Source: Chryseobacterium oryctis
GTDB taxonomy: Bacteria > Bacteroidota > Bacteroidia > Flavobacteriales > Weeksellaceae
NCBI RefSeq assembly: GCF_025971925.1
Contig: NZ_JAPDHV010000002.1
Location: forward strand, 1 to 64,000
Length of the DNA: 64,000 nt
Reading direction: 5' to 3'
In this document: positions 18,619-28,124 of the stretch, piece after piece
How positions within the stretch are numbered: the first letter of the stretch is position 1
How the letters are laid out: every line of letters begins with the position of its first letter
Notes under the pieces: model-generated
Database searches by the model: none
What the model was told of the DNA's origin: nothing
Seen by the model: only the letters and a program-made list of their open reading frames with translations
Made by a program: the position numbers and the translations under genes

Positions 18619-19287
18619 ATGATTATAGGAAACGGGCTTATCGCAAACTCATTAAGAAATATAGATTCAGAGGATAATTTATTCTTTGCATCTGGTGTTT
18701 CAAATTCCCTCGAAACCAGAAATTCTGAATTTGAAAGAGAGTTTTTGCTAATAAAAGACACTCTAAAAAATTATAAAGAAAAGAAATTTATATACTTTTC
18801 GACTCTAAGTGTAAACGATTTATCAAAACAAGACAGCCATTATGTACTGCACAAATTGGCAATGGAAGATTATATTAAAAATAATGCTGAAAAATATCTT
18901 ATTTTAAGAATAGGAAATATTGTAGGCAAAGGAGGAAATCCTAATACACTTTTCAATTATCTTAAAAATCAAATCATAAATAATAATAAATTTGTAGTTC
19001 ATAGCAACGCAAGAAGGTTACTAATTGATATGGATGATATTAATAAGTTTTTATTAAACATTTGTCCGGATATTAATAGTAAGATAATCAATTATGCCTT
19101 CCCCTACTATTATAATCTGAAGGAGATTATAACTGCTATTGAAGATAAAATTGGCAAAAAAGCCATTTATGATGAAATAAATGAAGGAGATTTTTACAAA
19201 GTCTCTTTTGATGAGCATATCAATACTTTTTTCTCAAATGTAAAGTCTGAAGATTACATAAAAACTTTAGCAGAAAAATATATTTAA
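18619..19287 (+). CDS. Short SDR-like protein, NAD(P)-dependent epimerase/dehydratase family
   Basis: A 222-residue protein resembling extended SDR enzymes but shorter. The N-terminus has GNGLIANSL in place of the usual GxxGxxG. A YFSTLSV segment and a YxxxK motif (HYVLHKLAMEDYI) are in the right order, followed by LRIGNIVGKGG and a RRLLIDMDDINKFL segment as in sugar epimerases. It could be a nucleotide-sugar epimerase or reductase acting in this locus. The altered nucleotide motif and short length make function uncertain. ATG start is 55 bases after the previous gene. Confidence 0.75.
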   Translation: MIIGNGLIANSLRNIDSEDNLFFASGVSNSLETRNSEFEREFLLIKDTLKNYKEKKFIYFSTLSVNDLSKQDSHYVLHKLAMEDYIKNNAEKYLILRIGNIVGKGGNPNTLFNYLKNQIINNNKFVVHSNARRLLIDMDDINKFLLNICPDINSKIINYAFPYYYNLKEIITAIEDKIGKKAIYDEINEGDFYKVSFDEHINTFFSNVKSEDYIKTLAEKYI

Positions 19288-19296
19288 ACAACTAAG

Positions 19297-20217
19297 ATGC
19301 AAAAGGTTTATTTTATTATTGTTACATATAATGCCATGAAATGGGCGGAAAGATGCTTTACAAGTTTAAGAAACTCATGCATCCCTGTACAATCTATTGT
19401 AATTGATAATGGCTCTGTTGACGGTACACAGGAATACATTAAAACCAATTTCCCTGAAGTTGATTTTATACAATCTGAAGAAAATCTTGGCTTTGGAAAA
19501 GCCAATAACATAGGTATAGAAAAAGCATATAAAGAAGGGGCTGACTTCTTCTATCTCATGAACCAGGATGCGTGGATTTATCCGGAAAGTATTCAGCAAT
19601 TATTAGATGTATACAATAGTCATCCTAGTAATAAAGAGATTGGTATTTTAAGCCCGATGCATTTGGATGGAACCGAAAAATACCTTGACATTTTCTTAGA
19701 CAAATATATTGCTACCAATTTTGAAAAAACAAGACTCATTTCTGATTTATATTTTCAAAGTCTAAAATCGTATTATGAAATAAGTTTCATTAATGCAGCA
19801 CATTGGTTTATTCCCAGACAGACTATTGAAGTTGTAGGAGGATTCAACCCCTATTTCTTCCATTATGGAGAGGACAATGAATATGTAAACCGCATTCACT
19901 TTCATAAAAAGAAGATTTTACTAGCTCCAAAAAGTAAAGTTGTGCATGACGGAAAACAAGTTTTAGGAAAAGTTGATTATGGTAAGTATAAGGATTTATC
20001 AATCGAAACAAAAATTTTAAATCCTAATTTTCCGGATTCTTTACAACAAGAAAAAAAAGCTCTTTTACAGAGTTTTATTAAAAATTCTTTTACAGGTAAT
20101 ATCAAACAAGCAAAAAAAATATTGAAAAGATATAATGAGGTAAAGAAGAACAGTTCAGAACTTACAAAAATTAAACACAAAATAATAACTGAAAAAAATA
20201 CATTTCTCAATCTATAA
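19297..20217 (+). CDS. Glycosyltransferase family 2 (WbbL/rhamnosyltransferase-like)
   Basis: A 306-residue GT2 enzyme. YFIIVTYNAMKWAERCFTSL, VIDNGSVDGTQEYI, ENLGFGKANNIGI and YLMNQDAWIYP form the GT-A core of the subgroup that includes rhamnosyl- and galactofuranosyltransferases. NAAHWFIPRQTIEVVGGFNP and FHYGEDNEYVNRI are the acceptor-side region with the ED motif. A Lys-rich C-terminus follows. It starts 9 bases after the SDR-like gene. Subgroup likeness does not fix the sugar. Confidence 0.9.
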   Translation: MQKVYFIIVTYNAMKWAERCFTSLRNSCIPVQSIVIDNGSVDGTQEYIKTNFPEVDFIQSEENLGFGKANNIGIEKAYKEGADFFYLMNQDAWIYPESIQQLLDVYNSHPSNKEIGILSPMHLDGTEKYLDIFLDKYIATNFEKTRLISDLYFQSLKSYYEISFINAAHWFIPRQTIEVVGGFNPYFFHYGEDNEYVNRIHFHKKKILLAPKSKVVHDGKQVLGKVDYGKYKDLSIETKILNPNFPDSLQQEKKALLQSFIKNSFTGNIKQAKKILKRYNEVKKNSSELTKIKHKIITEKNTFLNL

Positions 20218-20255
20218 TTAAAGTTGTATTTTAATACAAAAACAGATTGTTTATT

Positions 20256-20263
20256 TATATTTG
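20256..20263 (+). promoter_or_regulatory. Possible internal -7 element
   Basis: TATATTTG, an exact TAnnTTTG, 24 bases before the ATG at 20287 in a 69-base gap between two GT2 genes. It may add transcription of the 4-amino-sugar part of the locus. Confidence 0.4.
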
Positions 20264-20286
20264 AAAAAAATTTATTCCCTTAATTC

Positions 20287-21204
20287 ATGATTAGCATTGT
20301 TAGTCCTGTATACAGAGCAGAGAAAATACTCCCATTACTAGTTTCCGAAATATCCAATATTGCGAACAAAATCGGAGAAGATTACGAAATCATTCTAGTG
20401 GATGACAGAAGTCCTGATGATTCTTGGGAAGTAATGAAATCCCTTGCTAAAAAAAATGACCACTTAAAAGTATATAGATTAAGCCGCAATTTTGGGCAAC
20501 ACCCTACCATTATGGCAGGTTTAAGCAAAGCAAAAGGTGATTGGATTGTTGTTATGGATTGTGATCTACAGGATCAGCCTAAAGAAATAGAGAAATTATA
20601 CCAAAAAGCAATTGAAGGCTACGATGTTGTACTTGCAAGAAGAGAAATCAGAATTGATTCTTTTATAAAAAAACTGAGCTCAAAAATATTTTATAAAGTT
20701 TTTAATTATTTGGCTGGTATAGAAATAAATAATGAAATCGCCAATTTTGGAATTTATAAAAGAAAAGTTGTTCAGTCTATTTTAAACATTAATGATAATA
20801 TAAAATTCTTCCCTTTATTTGTCAATTGGGTAGGTTATAAGACAACTGCTATTTCTGTAGAACATGCATCTAGAGAAGAAGGAAAATCAGCATATAACCT
20901 TTCAAGACTTATTTCTCTTGCATTCAATGTAATCATATCATTTTCAGATAAACCACTTAAAATATTCGTCGGTTTTGGAGCTGCAATTTCTTTACTTTCC
21001 ATTATTGTAGCAGGTTACTTTGCTGTTACCTACTTTGAAGGGAAGATTACAGAACCAGGATTCAGTTCTATCATTTTATCTATTTGGTTTTTATCAGGTG
21101 TTATAATAAGTTGTATAGGAATTGTGGGCATTTATTTAGGAAAAACATTTAACCAAACCAAAAACAGACCAGTTTTTATAATAGACGAAGCATATGAAGA
21201 TTAA
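20287..21204 (+). CDS. GtrB/DPM1-like polyprenyl-phosphate glycosyltransferase
   Basis: A 305-residue GT2 protein of the subfamily that loads a sugar onto undecaprenyl phosphate on the cytoplasmic side. The GT-A core has ISIVSPVYRAEKILPLLV, LVDDRSPDDSWEVM, RLSRNFGQHPTIMAGL and VVMDCDLQDQPKEI. Two hydrophobic helices near residues 230-255 and 265-290 are the usual C-terminal membrane anchors. Such Und-P-sugars serve as donors for periplasmic GT-C transferases; the polytopic proteins at 23798 and 29839 are possible partners. It overlaps the next gene by 11 bases. Confidence 0.9.
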   Translation: MISIVSPVYRAEKILPLLVSEISNIANKIGEDYEIILVDDRSPDDSWEVMKSLAKKNDHLKVYRLSRNFGQHPTIMAGLSKAKGDWIVVMDCDLQDQPKEIEKLYQKAIEGYDVVLARREIRIDSFIKKLSSKIFYKVFNYLAGIEINNEIANFGIYKRKVVQSILNINDNIKFFPLFVNWVGYKTTAISVEHASREEGKSAYNLSRLISLAFNVIISFSDKPLKIFVGFGAAISLLSIIVAGYFAVTYFEGKITEPGFSSIILSIWFLSGVIISCIGIVGIYLGKTFNQTKNRPVFIIDEAYED

Positions 21205-21886
21205 CGAATTACAATGGGACTCTGATTTTTTTAAAAAGAAAATAGGAGACATAACATTAAAAGATAAAGAAGATGTAGATACATCTGAAGATTATGACCT
21301 TATAGTTGTAAAACAATTCGCAGATTTTGAACAGAATTTAGCAGGTTATAGTCTTTCGTTTAAAGAAACTAAGGTTAATTTCATAAAAACTCTGTCTAAA
21401 GAATCTAAACCTATTTATGAAATCATCAAAGATACTGATGAGGATACAAGAGATGAAGATTTCTTTAAAGAGCTAGCTTATGAAAGTGGAAAAATGAGCA
21501 GATTTCTACTTGATAAAAGGTTTGGAGAAGCGAAGTTTAAAGAACTTTATGACATGTGGGTTATCAATAGCTTAAACAAAAAATTTGCTGTCAAAGTTTT
21601 TTACATTGAAGAAGACAATAAAGCTATAGGCTTTGTAACGGTTCAAAAATATGATAGTCTAGGAAAGATCGGTCTTATTGCCACTCATCCCGAATATCAG
21701 GGAAAAGGTTTCGGAAAAAAACTATTGGATAAGGCAGAAAACTTCTGTATTAAAAACGGAATTACCCACTTGGAAATTCCTACACAAAAAGAAAATATTC
21801 AGGCTTGTTCTTTTTATAAGAAACAAGGCTATGAGATAAAAGATGAAATAATAATAAAACACTTTTGGAAGAATGATTCCCTTTAA
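21194..21886 (+). CDS. GNAT acyltransferase, candidate dTDP-4-amino-sugar N-acyltransferase (WecD-like)
   Basis: A 230-residue GNAT-fold protein. The N-terminal part begins INELQWDSDFFKKKIG, like WecD/RffC. The C-terminal half has the acetyl-CoA site: GFVTVQKYDSLGKIGLIATH, then EYQGKGFGKKLLDKAENF with the QxxGxG loop, and a CSFYKKQGYE segment. It directly precedes and overlaps a WecE-like aminotransferase, the same pair that makes dTDP-4-acetamido-4,6-dideoxygalactose in enterobacteria. It may use acetyl-CoA, or another acyl donor such as the one from the ACP module at 36713-38706; that second option is inference. Confidence 0.82.
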   Translation: MKINELQWDSDFFKKKIGDITLKDKEDVDTSEDYDLIVVKQFADFEQNLAGYSLSFKETKVNFIKTLSKESKPIYEIIKDTDEDTRDEDFFKELAYESGKMSRFLLDKRFGEAKFKELYDMWVINSLNKKFAVKVFYIEEDNKAIGFVTVQKYDSLGKIGLIATHPEYQGKGFGKKLLDKAENFCIKNGITHLEIPTQKENIQACSFYKKQGYEIKDEIIIKHFWKNDSL

Positions 21887-22997
21887 TAAACCATACCTCA
21901 CAGGAAAAGAAACTAAATATATCGAAGAAGCAGTAGCATCAGGGAAAATTTCAGGAAACGGAATTTTCACACAAAAATGTCAGGCTTTTTTTGAAGAAAA
22001 ATATGGCTTTAGAAAAGCATTGCTTACAACATCATGTACAGATGCTTTAGAGATGTGTGCTTTATTAGCAAATATTAATCCTGGAGATGAAGTAATAGTT
22101 CCCGATTACACGTTTGTTTCTTCAGCTTTGGCTTTTGTGAGACAAGGAGCAAATATTGTTTTTGCAGATTCATATGATAACAATCCGAATATAGATGCCA
22201 ATAAAATTGAAGAATTAATTACCGAAAAAACAAAAGCAATTGTTGTTGTACATTATGCAGGTATTGCGTGTGATATGGAAAAAATCCTAAGTATTGTCAA
22301 CAAGCATAATCTTATATTAATAGAAGATGCAGCACAGGCTATAGACAGCTTTTACACCTTCAAAGACGGTACTCAAAAAGCATTGGGAAGTATTGGTCAT
22401 TTAGGAGCTTTTTCTTTTCATGAAACCAAAAATATCATCTCAGGAGAAGGAGGTATGCTTACTATAAATGATGAAAAATTTATCAACAGAGCGGAAATAA
22501 TTTGGGAAAAAGGTACAAATCGCTCCATGTTTTTCCGCGGAGAAATCAATAAATACGGATGGGTAGATACAGGCTCTTCATTCTTACCCAGCGAAATTAT
22601 TTCTGCATTTTTGTGGGCACAATTAGAAAACCTTAACGACATTCAACAAAAAAGATTAGAAATCTGGGACAGATACTATAACGGATTAAAAAACAATTCT
22701 AAAATTTCTTTACCGATTATTCCTGAATATGCTACAAATAATGCCCATATGTTCTACATCATTTGTGAAAACTTAGATGACAGAACTGCACTTATCAAAA
22801 AACTTAAAGACAATGGTATCTTAGCGGTTTTTCATTATCTATCATTACACAAAAGTGAATATTATAATCAAAAACACGATAAAAGAGAGCTGCCAAATTC
22901 TGACCATTTTGAAGAAAATCTCTTAAGGTTACCACTATTCTATGAACTATCAGAGAATGAGCAACAAAGAGTAATTGACTTAATTAATGAATTTTAA
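21873..22997 (+). CDS. wecE: dTDP-4-amino-4,6-dideoxygalactose transaminase (WecE/RffA-like)
   Basis: PLP aminotransferase of 374 residues, close to E. coli WecE throughout: the MIPFNKPYLTGKE start, PGDEVIVPDYTFVSSALAFV, VVHYAGIACDMEKIL, EDAAQAID, FSFHETKNIISGEGG with the Schiff-base lysine, EKGTNRSMFFRGEINKYGW, and AHMFYIICENLDDRTALI near the C-terminus. It would use dTDP-4-keto-6-deoxyglucose from rfbB and glutamate. The start overlaps the GNAT gene by 14 bases, which supports coupled translation and a joint pathway to dTDP-Fuc4NAc or an N-acylated relative. Confidence 0.93.
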   Translation: MIPFNKPYLTGKETKYIEEAVASGKISGNGIFTQKCQAFFEEKYGFRKALLTTSCTDALEMCALLANINPGDEVIVPDYTFVSSALAFVRQGANIVFADSYDNNPNIDANKIEELITEKTKAIVVVHYAGIACDMEKILSIVNKHNLILIEDAAQAIDSFYTFKDGTQKALGSIGHLGAFSFHETKNIISGEGGMLTINDEKFINRAEIIWEKGTNRSMFFRGEINKYGWVDTGSSFLPSEIISAFLWAQLENLNDIQQKRLEIWDRYYNGLKNNSKISLPIIPEYATNNAHMFYIICENLDDRTALIKKLKDNGILAVFHYLSLHKSEYYNQKHDKRELPNSDHFEENLLRLPLFYELSENEQQRVIDLINEF

Positions 22998-23007
22998 ATA
23001 ATTTTCC

Positions 23008-23793
23008 ATGAAAAAAGTAAATCCAGAAGTATTCAAAGATCAATATCAGGTAAAAAATGGAAAATATATTTTCATTCCTGTTCAGGAAGAAGTGGTGACA
23101 GATTTCCTTGATAAAATAAAATATAAAATAAAGAAATTCAACAAGATATATAGTTCATTGATAGAAATCATCAGTCCTGTATATCCCCAGCCTTTTTTTG
23201 ATGCAAAACGTATCATCAGAAACGAAATAAAAGGAAAAAATGTAGTTGCATTAAACCTCGGAAGCGGAAATTCTGACTTCGGAGATGATTTATTAAACGT
23301 TGATTTGCTTCCTTATGATAATGTAGATATTATTTGTGATATCGAGAAAATCCCTTTTAAAGATAACTCTATCGATTACATTATCAATATTGCTGTTTTA
23401 GAACATGTTCCCAACCCTCAAAAAGTGATTTCAGAGATACACAGGATTTTAAAGCCTGGAGGAAAAATTTATTGTTTTATTCCTTTCATGCAGCCTTTCC
23501 ATGCCTCTCCGTATGATTTTCAAAGATTTACATATGAAGGCATGAAACATCAGTTTAAGGATTTTGAAATAAAAAAACTTAAACCAATAGGTCCTACATC
23601 TGGTATGTTATGGGTTGTTCAGGAATGGTTTGCATTGGTTTTTTCTTTTGGTATAAAGCCACTTCACACCTTTCTGTATCTTCTTTTTATGATTGCTACG
23701 TTCCCTATTAAATTTTTAGATGTTATTTTACAATATTATCCTATGAGCAAAAATATGGCTTCCGGATTTAGTATTTGGGCAGAAAAAAAGTAA
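23008..23793 (+). CDS. SAM-dependent methyltransferase, class I
   Basis: A 261-residue protein with a Methyltransf_11-type domain. ALNLGSGNSDFGDDLLNVDL is the SAM-binding loop, DIEKIPFKDNSIDYI motif II, and AVLEHVPNPQKVISEIHRIL with LKPGGKIYCFIPF motif III. An N-terminal segment of about 75 residues precedes the domain. The C-terminal part is hydrophobic (LHTFLYLLFMIATFPIKFLD) and may attach it to the membrane. Probably methylates a sugar or lipid intermediate of the glycan. A terminal methyl cap would fit the extra C-terminal domain of Wzt, but this is inference. Confidence 0.85.
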   Translation: MKKVNPEVFKDQYQVKNGKYIFIPVQEEVVTDFLDKIKYKIKKFNKIYSSLIEIISPVYPQPFFDAKRIIRNEIKGKNVVALNLGSGNSDFGDDLLNVDLLPYDNVDIICDIEKIPFKDNSIDYIINIAVLEHVPNPQKVISEIHRILKPGGKIYCFIPFMQPFHASPYDFQRFTYEGMKHQFKDFEIKKLKPIGPTSGMLWVVQEWFALVFSFGIKPLHTFLYLLFMIATFPIKFLDVILQYYPMSKNMASGFSIWAEKK

Positions 23794-23797
23794 TGAA

Positions 23798-25375
23798 ATG
23801 GAAAAAACACACTACAAATATGAAAATATTCTCAGTTGGATCTTTGTAATAGGTGCAATATTTACAGGTTATATTGTTTATTCAAACCTTGATAAAGGAT
23901 TTATCTTTAATGATGAAGCTTTCTATTTATTTTTTTATAGAGATCATGATACACTGCCAACAATAGATGCGACCAATTTCTATCGTATCTTTAAAGTTTT
24001 ATACACTGAAAACATTTACCTTTTCAGGTGCATTACTTATGGATTATTAAATATTTCCACATTTATATTTTATTTTCTCATTAGTAAATATTATAATCTT
24101 AAGGTTAATGCATTTTTAATAGGCTGTTTAGGTATAGCACTCAACTTTATAACTTGGGGAATCAGTAATATTGTAATTCACCAGTATATAGGAAATACAA
24201 TTCTTATAAATTTTTCATTAGCTTTTATTCTAATTCATCTTTTATATAAAAAACTTTTCCCTTTAATAATAGCTGGGTTTTGCATGGGGTTACTTTTATT
24301 CAATGGTATTCCTCATACAATTGTACTGATACCTATCGCAGGTTTTTTACTATTTAATTTTTGGAAAAACTCAAAAGAAACAATTGTTTATACTCTCATC
24401 GGGGGAATAATAGGAATCATTTTCTATTTTACTTTTATAGAAAGTTTCTCAACTTTCATCTCACAATTTGAGTGGATTAAATATTATAAAGAATTCCACA
24501 CCAAACAGCATCCTAAAAGATTTTATGCTATTTGGATACTGAAAGTTTTAGGGTTTATTTTTATCCCAACAGGTGTTTTGCTTGGATATATTCATAAAAT
24601 TTCCAAAAGAAAAGTTCAGGATTTGAATGTAATTCTCATAATTCTTACTGCTATTTTTATTATTTCAAATCTCTTTTACCCGTCAATTTATATTAATTAT
24701 GTGTTATTTGCTCTTTTAATATACAGATATTCTTTAGAAAATATCAGTGATATAAAAAAGACAATGCTTATTGTTTTATTTTTGATTCCTTTTGGGTTAT
24801 CATTTGGTTCAGGAGCCTATTTTGAAACAAGAGGAGGACTTTATAATATATATCCGTATTTATCTTTAATAATTATTCTACTCTCATTATACAACATAAA
24901 ATATTATATACTATTTATCATTTTATTTGCTTACAACTGCATCACGTATCCTAATATTCTTCATGATAAAGGTTGGAAAGATTTTGTAGTTACTGAACAA
25001 ACTGAGAATGTAAAGGTAAATGGGTATGACCTATATTTAGATAAAGGAAGAAAAAAGGACATTGAAGACCTTCGACCTTATTTAGAAAATCAAAATAATG
25101 TAATCTATTCAAGTAACCATTTAATGGGGTATTTGTATATTTTAAATGCAAAACCTCCTATTTATTATTACTTTACTTTAAAAGATTACGTTAAATTTGT
25201 TATTGAAAAACGGGGAAAGAAACCAGATGATTTCATATATATTGAAAGTAATGACTACCCTTTCAGCCCGAAAGAGATTGTTCCTTTAAAGTTTGTAAAA
25301 CATCCCGAAAAATATCAAGTAATAAAAACCGGAAGATTTACAGTATACCTTCCTTCAAATTTTTCAAAAAAATAA
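23798..25375 (+). CDS. Polytopic membrane protein, GT-C-like glycosyltransferase candidate
   Basis: A 525-residue protein with about twelve hydrophobic segments between residues 10 and 395, and a soluble C-terminal domain of about 130 residues. After the first helix an Asp-Glu pair occurs (FIFNDEAFYLFFYRD), the position of the catalytic acidic residues in GT-C transferases that use polyprenyl-phosphate sugars. No family signature is strong enough for a firm name. The GtrB-like enzyme at 20287 could supply its donor. It starts 4 bases after the methyltransferase stop and ends 4 bases before asnB. Confidence 0.75.
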   Translation: MEKTHYKYENILSWIFVIGAIFTGYIVYSNLDKGFIFNDEAFYLFFYRDHDTLPTIDATNFYRIFKVLYTENIYLFRCITYGLLNISTFIFYFLISKYYNLKVNAFLIGCLGIALNFITWGISNIVIHQYIGNTILINFSLAFILIHLLYKKLFPLIIAGFCMGLLLFNGIPHTIVLIPIAGFLLFNFWKNSKETIVYTLIGGIIGIIFYFTFIESFSTFISQFEWIKYYKEFHTKQHPKRFYAIWILKVLGFIFIPTGVLLGYIHKISKRKVQDLNVILIILTAIFIISNLFYPSIYINYVLFALLIYRYSLENISDIKKTMLIVLFLIPFGLSFGSGAYFETRGGLYNIYPYLSLIIILLSLYNIKYYILFIILFAYNCITYPNILHDKGWKDFVVTEQTENVKVNGYDLYLDKGRKKDIEDLRPYLENQNNVIYSSNHLMGYLYILNAKPPIYYYFTLKDYVKFVIEKRGKKPDDFIYIESNDYPFSPKEIVPLKFVKHPEKYQVIKTGRFTVYLPSNFSKK

Positions 25376-25379
25376 ACAG

Positions 25380-27176
25380 ATGTGTGGAATAGCCGGAATC
25401 TTTGCTAACAATGCCCGAAATTATCAGTCCGAAATTCAGAAAATGACTGATGCAATGGAACATCGTGGTCCCGATGCTTCAGATCATGAATTTTATGACA
25501 ATGCTGCTTTGGGACATCGCAGACTTTCCATCATAGATTTATCCGAAAACGGAAAACAACCTATGTTTTCTAATACTAAAAGAGAATGTATCGTTCTGAA
25601 TGGTGAAATTTATGGCTACCAAACCATAAAAAATCAATACCTGGAATATCCTTATCGAGGAAGTTCAGACACAGAAGTAATTCTTGCAATGTATCAGAGA
25701 AAACAAGAAAATCTTATTCATGATCTTCCCGGAATGTTTGCTTTTGCCATTTGGGATGAAGAAAAGCAACAATTATTCTGTGCAAGAGATCGTTTCGGAG
25801 AAAAACCTTTTTTCTATGCTATCGGAAAAAACAACGAATTTATTTTCGCTTCCGAAATCAAATCAATTTTAGCGTCAGGATTGATTCAGCCACAAGTTAA
25901 TAATGAAGCATTATCACATTATTTACAATATGGCTATGTAAACACATATCAAAGTATTTATAAAAATATTCATACTCTTCCACCTGCCCACCAATTAACA
26001 TGGAAAGATGGAAATGTCAATATTTCAAGATATTACAACCTGCCCTCAAAAGACAGAAGCATAAGTTTATCAGATGCAAAAGAAGAGTTTATTTATCTTC
26101 TGAAAAATGCTGTAAAAAAACAACTTATCGCAGACGTTGAAGTCGGGAGTTTCCTAAGTGGAGGATTAGATTCATCTTCAATTGTTGCTTTGGTAAGCGA
26201 GTTTCTGCCTCAGCAAACTACAATAAGTTTTGGCTATGATCATGAAGATAGTGAGCTCAAATATGCTAAAGAAATTGCCGAAAAGTATAAAACCAACCAC
26301 ATAGAAATTCATGAGAAGAAACAAGATTTGGCAACATCTCTTTTAAAGGTTTCTCCATTTTTAGATGAACCTTTTGCAGACAAATCGTATCTTCCGCACT
26401 ATGAAATTTGTAAAAGTGCAAGAAAAAATCTTACCGTAGTACTTTCTGGAGATGTAGGAGACGAGTTATTTGGAGGATATAATTTTTATAGAACCGAAAA
26501 CCAACTGAGAAAACATTTCAGTTATAAGAATATTGTAACACAATTTGGTCTTAAGCTATATAAGAACTTAAAACAACTATCTTACGTTTCACAGAAAAAT
26601 CTGGAACATGCTAGTATTTTAGATTTCCATCAAAACTCTGTAAGAAACTTCTTCAACGAAAACGAAAGAAAATCATTAGGAATAAGTTCAAATTATCAGC
26701 AATCATATAGTTTTACTCCACGTCCTGACTCTCTAAATGATATTATGAGAGTAGATTTAGAAAAATATGTTCCGGGAAATATGATGGTAAAATCTGATAG
26801 AATGGCAATGGCAAATTCTTTGGAAGTAAGAACTCCGTTTTTGGATATTGATTTTGCAGAATTTTGCATTCAGCTTCCAGAGCAATTAAAACTGAATAAT
26901 GAGCAGGATAAAATTATTCTTCGTGAATCTATGAATTCTTATTGGACTGATACAATCAGAAATAGACATAAACAAGGCTTCGGAATGAGTGTTAATGATT
27001 GGTTTAAAGAAGAGAATCTAATGAATCTTTCTAATGATTTGCTTAAAAATCCTAACCAAAAAGTTTTTAATTTTATTGATTTCAATTCAACTCAAAAATT
27101 CTTGAATAAGGATCAAAAACATTGGAATCTATTGCAATTAGCACTTTGGGCACACAATAATCAATCGTTTTTATAA
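25380..27176 (+). CDS. asnB: Asparagine synthase (glutamine-hydrolysing)
   Basis: A 598-residue two-domain enzyme. The N-terminal glutaminase has Cys2 as nucleophile (MCGIAGIF), RRLSIIDLSENGKQPM and the NGEIYGY segment. The synthetase domain has the PP-loop SFLSGGLDSSSIVAL, SGDVGDELFGGYNFYRT and RTPFLDIDFAEF. AsnB-type proteins in polysaccharide loci often transfer ammonia to a carboxyl group of a sugar, such as a uronic acid made through ugd, instead of making free asparagine; the location suggests this but does not prove it. Its TAA stop overlaps the next ATG by one base. Confidence 0.94.
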   Translation: MCGIAGIFANNARNYQSEIQKMTDAMEHRGPDASDHEFYDNAALGHRRLSIIDLSENGKQPMFSNTKRECIVLNGEIYGYQTIKNQYLEYPYRGSSDTEVILAMYQRKQENLIHDLPGMFAFAIWDEEKQQLFCARDRFGEKPFFYAIGKNNEFIFASEIKSILASGLIQPQVNNEALSHYLQYGYVNTYQSIYKNIHTLPPAHQLTWKDGNVNISRYYNLPSKDRSISLSDAKEEFIYLLKNAVKKQLIADVEVGSFLSGGLDSSSIVALVSEFLPQQTTISFGYDHEDSELKYAKEIAEKYKTNHIEIHEKKQDLATSLLKVSPFLDEPFADKSYLPHYEICKSARKNLTVVLSGDVGDELFGGYNFYRTENQLRKHFSYKNIVTQFGLKLYKNLKQLSYVSQKNLEHASILDFHQNSVRNFFNENERKSLGISSNYQQSYSFTPRPDSLNDIMRVDLEKYVPGNMMVKSDRMAMANSLEVRTPFLDIDFAEFCIQLPEQLKLNNEQDKIILRESMNSYWTDTIRNRHKQGFGMSVNDWFKEENLMNLSNDLLKNPNQKVFNFIDFNSTQKFLNKDQKHWNLLQLALWAHNNQSFL

Positions 27177-28114
27177 TGTTTGAAGTTTCTATAATCATAC
27201 CTGTTTATAACGCAACAGAATTTTTAGAAAAGGCTGTAAATTCGGCTTTGCAATTTGATGAAGTAAAAGAAATCGTCTTAATTGAAGATAAGTCAACAGA
27301 TAATTCTCTGGAAGTCTGCCAAAGATTAGTTCTTCAAAATACCAAAATTAAATTATATCAACATCCTGACAAAGGAAATCACGGAGCGGGAGCAACAAGA
27401 AATTTAGGATTAGAAAAAGCGCAATCAGAGTTTATTGCATTTTTAGATTCTGATGATTATTACCTTCCCAATCGCTTTGATGTTGAGAAAGAAATTTTTA
27501 AAGATCCTAAAATAGAAGGAACATTTGGAGCAATTGGTGTAGAATTTTTATCTGAAAAAGGAAAAGAAGAATATGACAAAAAATTTAGGTCTTTAAAGCT
27601 AACTACCGTAAATTATTCTGCAGAAGGCAGAGACGTTTTTGAAGGCCTATTAGGATTAACACCTAAACCTTTTGGAGCATTTTTCCATCTTAATACTTTA
27701 ACGATAAGAAAAAAAGCGTTAAACAGGGTTGCTCTTAGATTTAATAAAGATTTGAGAGTTCATCAGGATACAGATTTCATCGTAAAATTATCTTACCTTT
27801 GTTATCTGAAATCAGGAATTATTGATAACGCGATTGCAATAAGAGGAATACATGATAATAATCGGATAACGAAAATCGAAAAATTTTCCCCTGAATTTGA
27901 CAAGCGACAACTATTATTGAGGGAATCGATATATAAATGGGCAAAAGATTCCAATATCGATAATATTTATAAAGAACATATTTATCTTTTCTATCTTACA
28001 TTTAAAATTGCCCGAAAAAAGGGTATAGCAAAATTTTTTACCTTTGTTTCTGCAATTTTTTATAATTATAAAATATTAAAGACTAAATATAGATTTTATT
28101 ACCTCCACAAGTAA
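27176..28114 (+). CDS. Glycosyltransferase family 2, copy 1 of a pair
   Basis: A 312-residue GT2 enzyme with VSIIIPVYNATEFLEKAVNS, LIEDKSTDNSLEVCQ, HPDKGNHGAGATRNLGLEKA and AFLDSDDYYLPNRFDVEKE (metal site), then VHQDTDFIVKLSYLCYLKSG and IRGIHDNNRITK on the acceptor side. The protein at 28898 shares these segments nearly word for word, so the two are tandem paralogues separated by one gene. The start overlaps asnB by one base. The donor is unknown; the divergent C-termini suggest different acceptors. Confidence 0.91.
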   Translation: MFEVSIIIPVYNATEFLEKAVNSALQFDEVKEIVLIEDKSTDNSLEVCQRLVLQNTKIKLYQHPDKGNHGAGATRNLGLEKAQSEFIAFLDSDDYYLPNRFDVEKEIFKDPKIEGTFGAIGVEFLSEKGKEEYDKKFRSLKLTTVNYSAEGRDVFEGLLGLTPKPFGAFFHLNTLTIRKKALNRVALRFNKDLRVHQDTDFIVKLSYLCYLKSGIIDNAIAIRGIHDNNRITKIEKFSPEFDKRQLLLRESIYKWAKDSNIDNIYKEHIYLFYLTFKIARKKGIAKFFTFVSAIFYNYKILKTKYRFYYLHK

Positions 28115-28124
28115 ATACACAATA

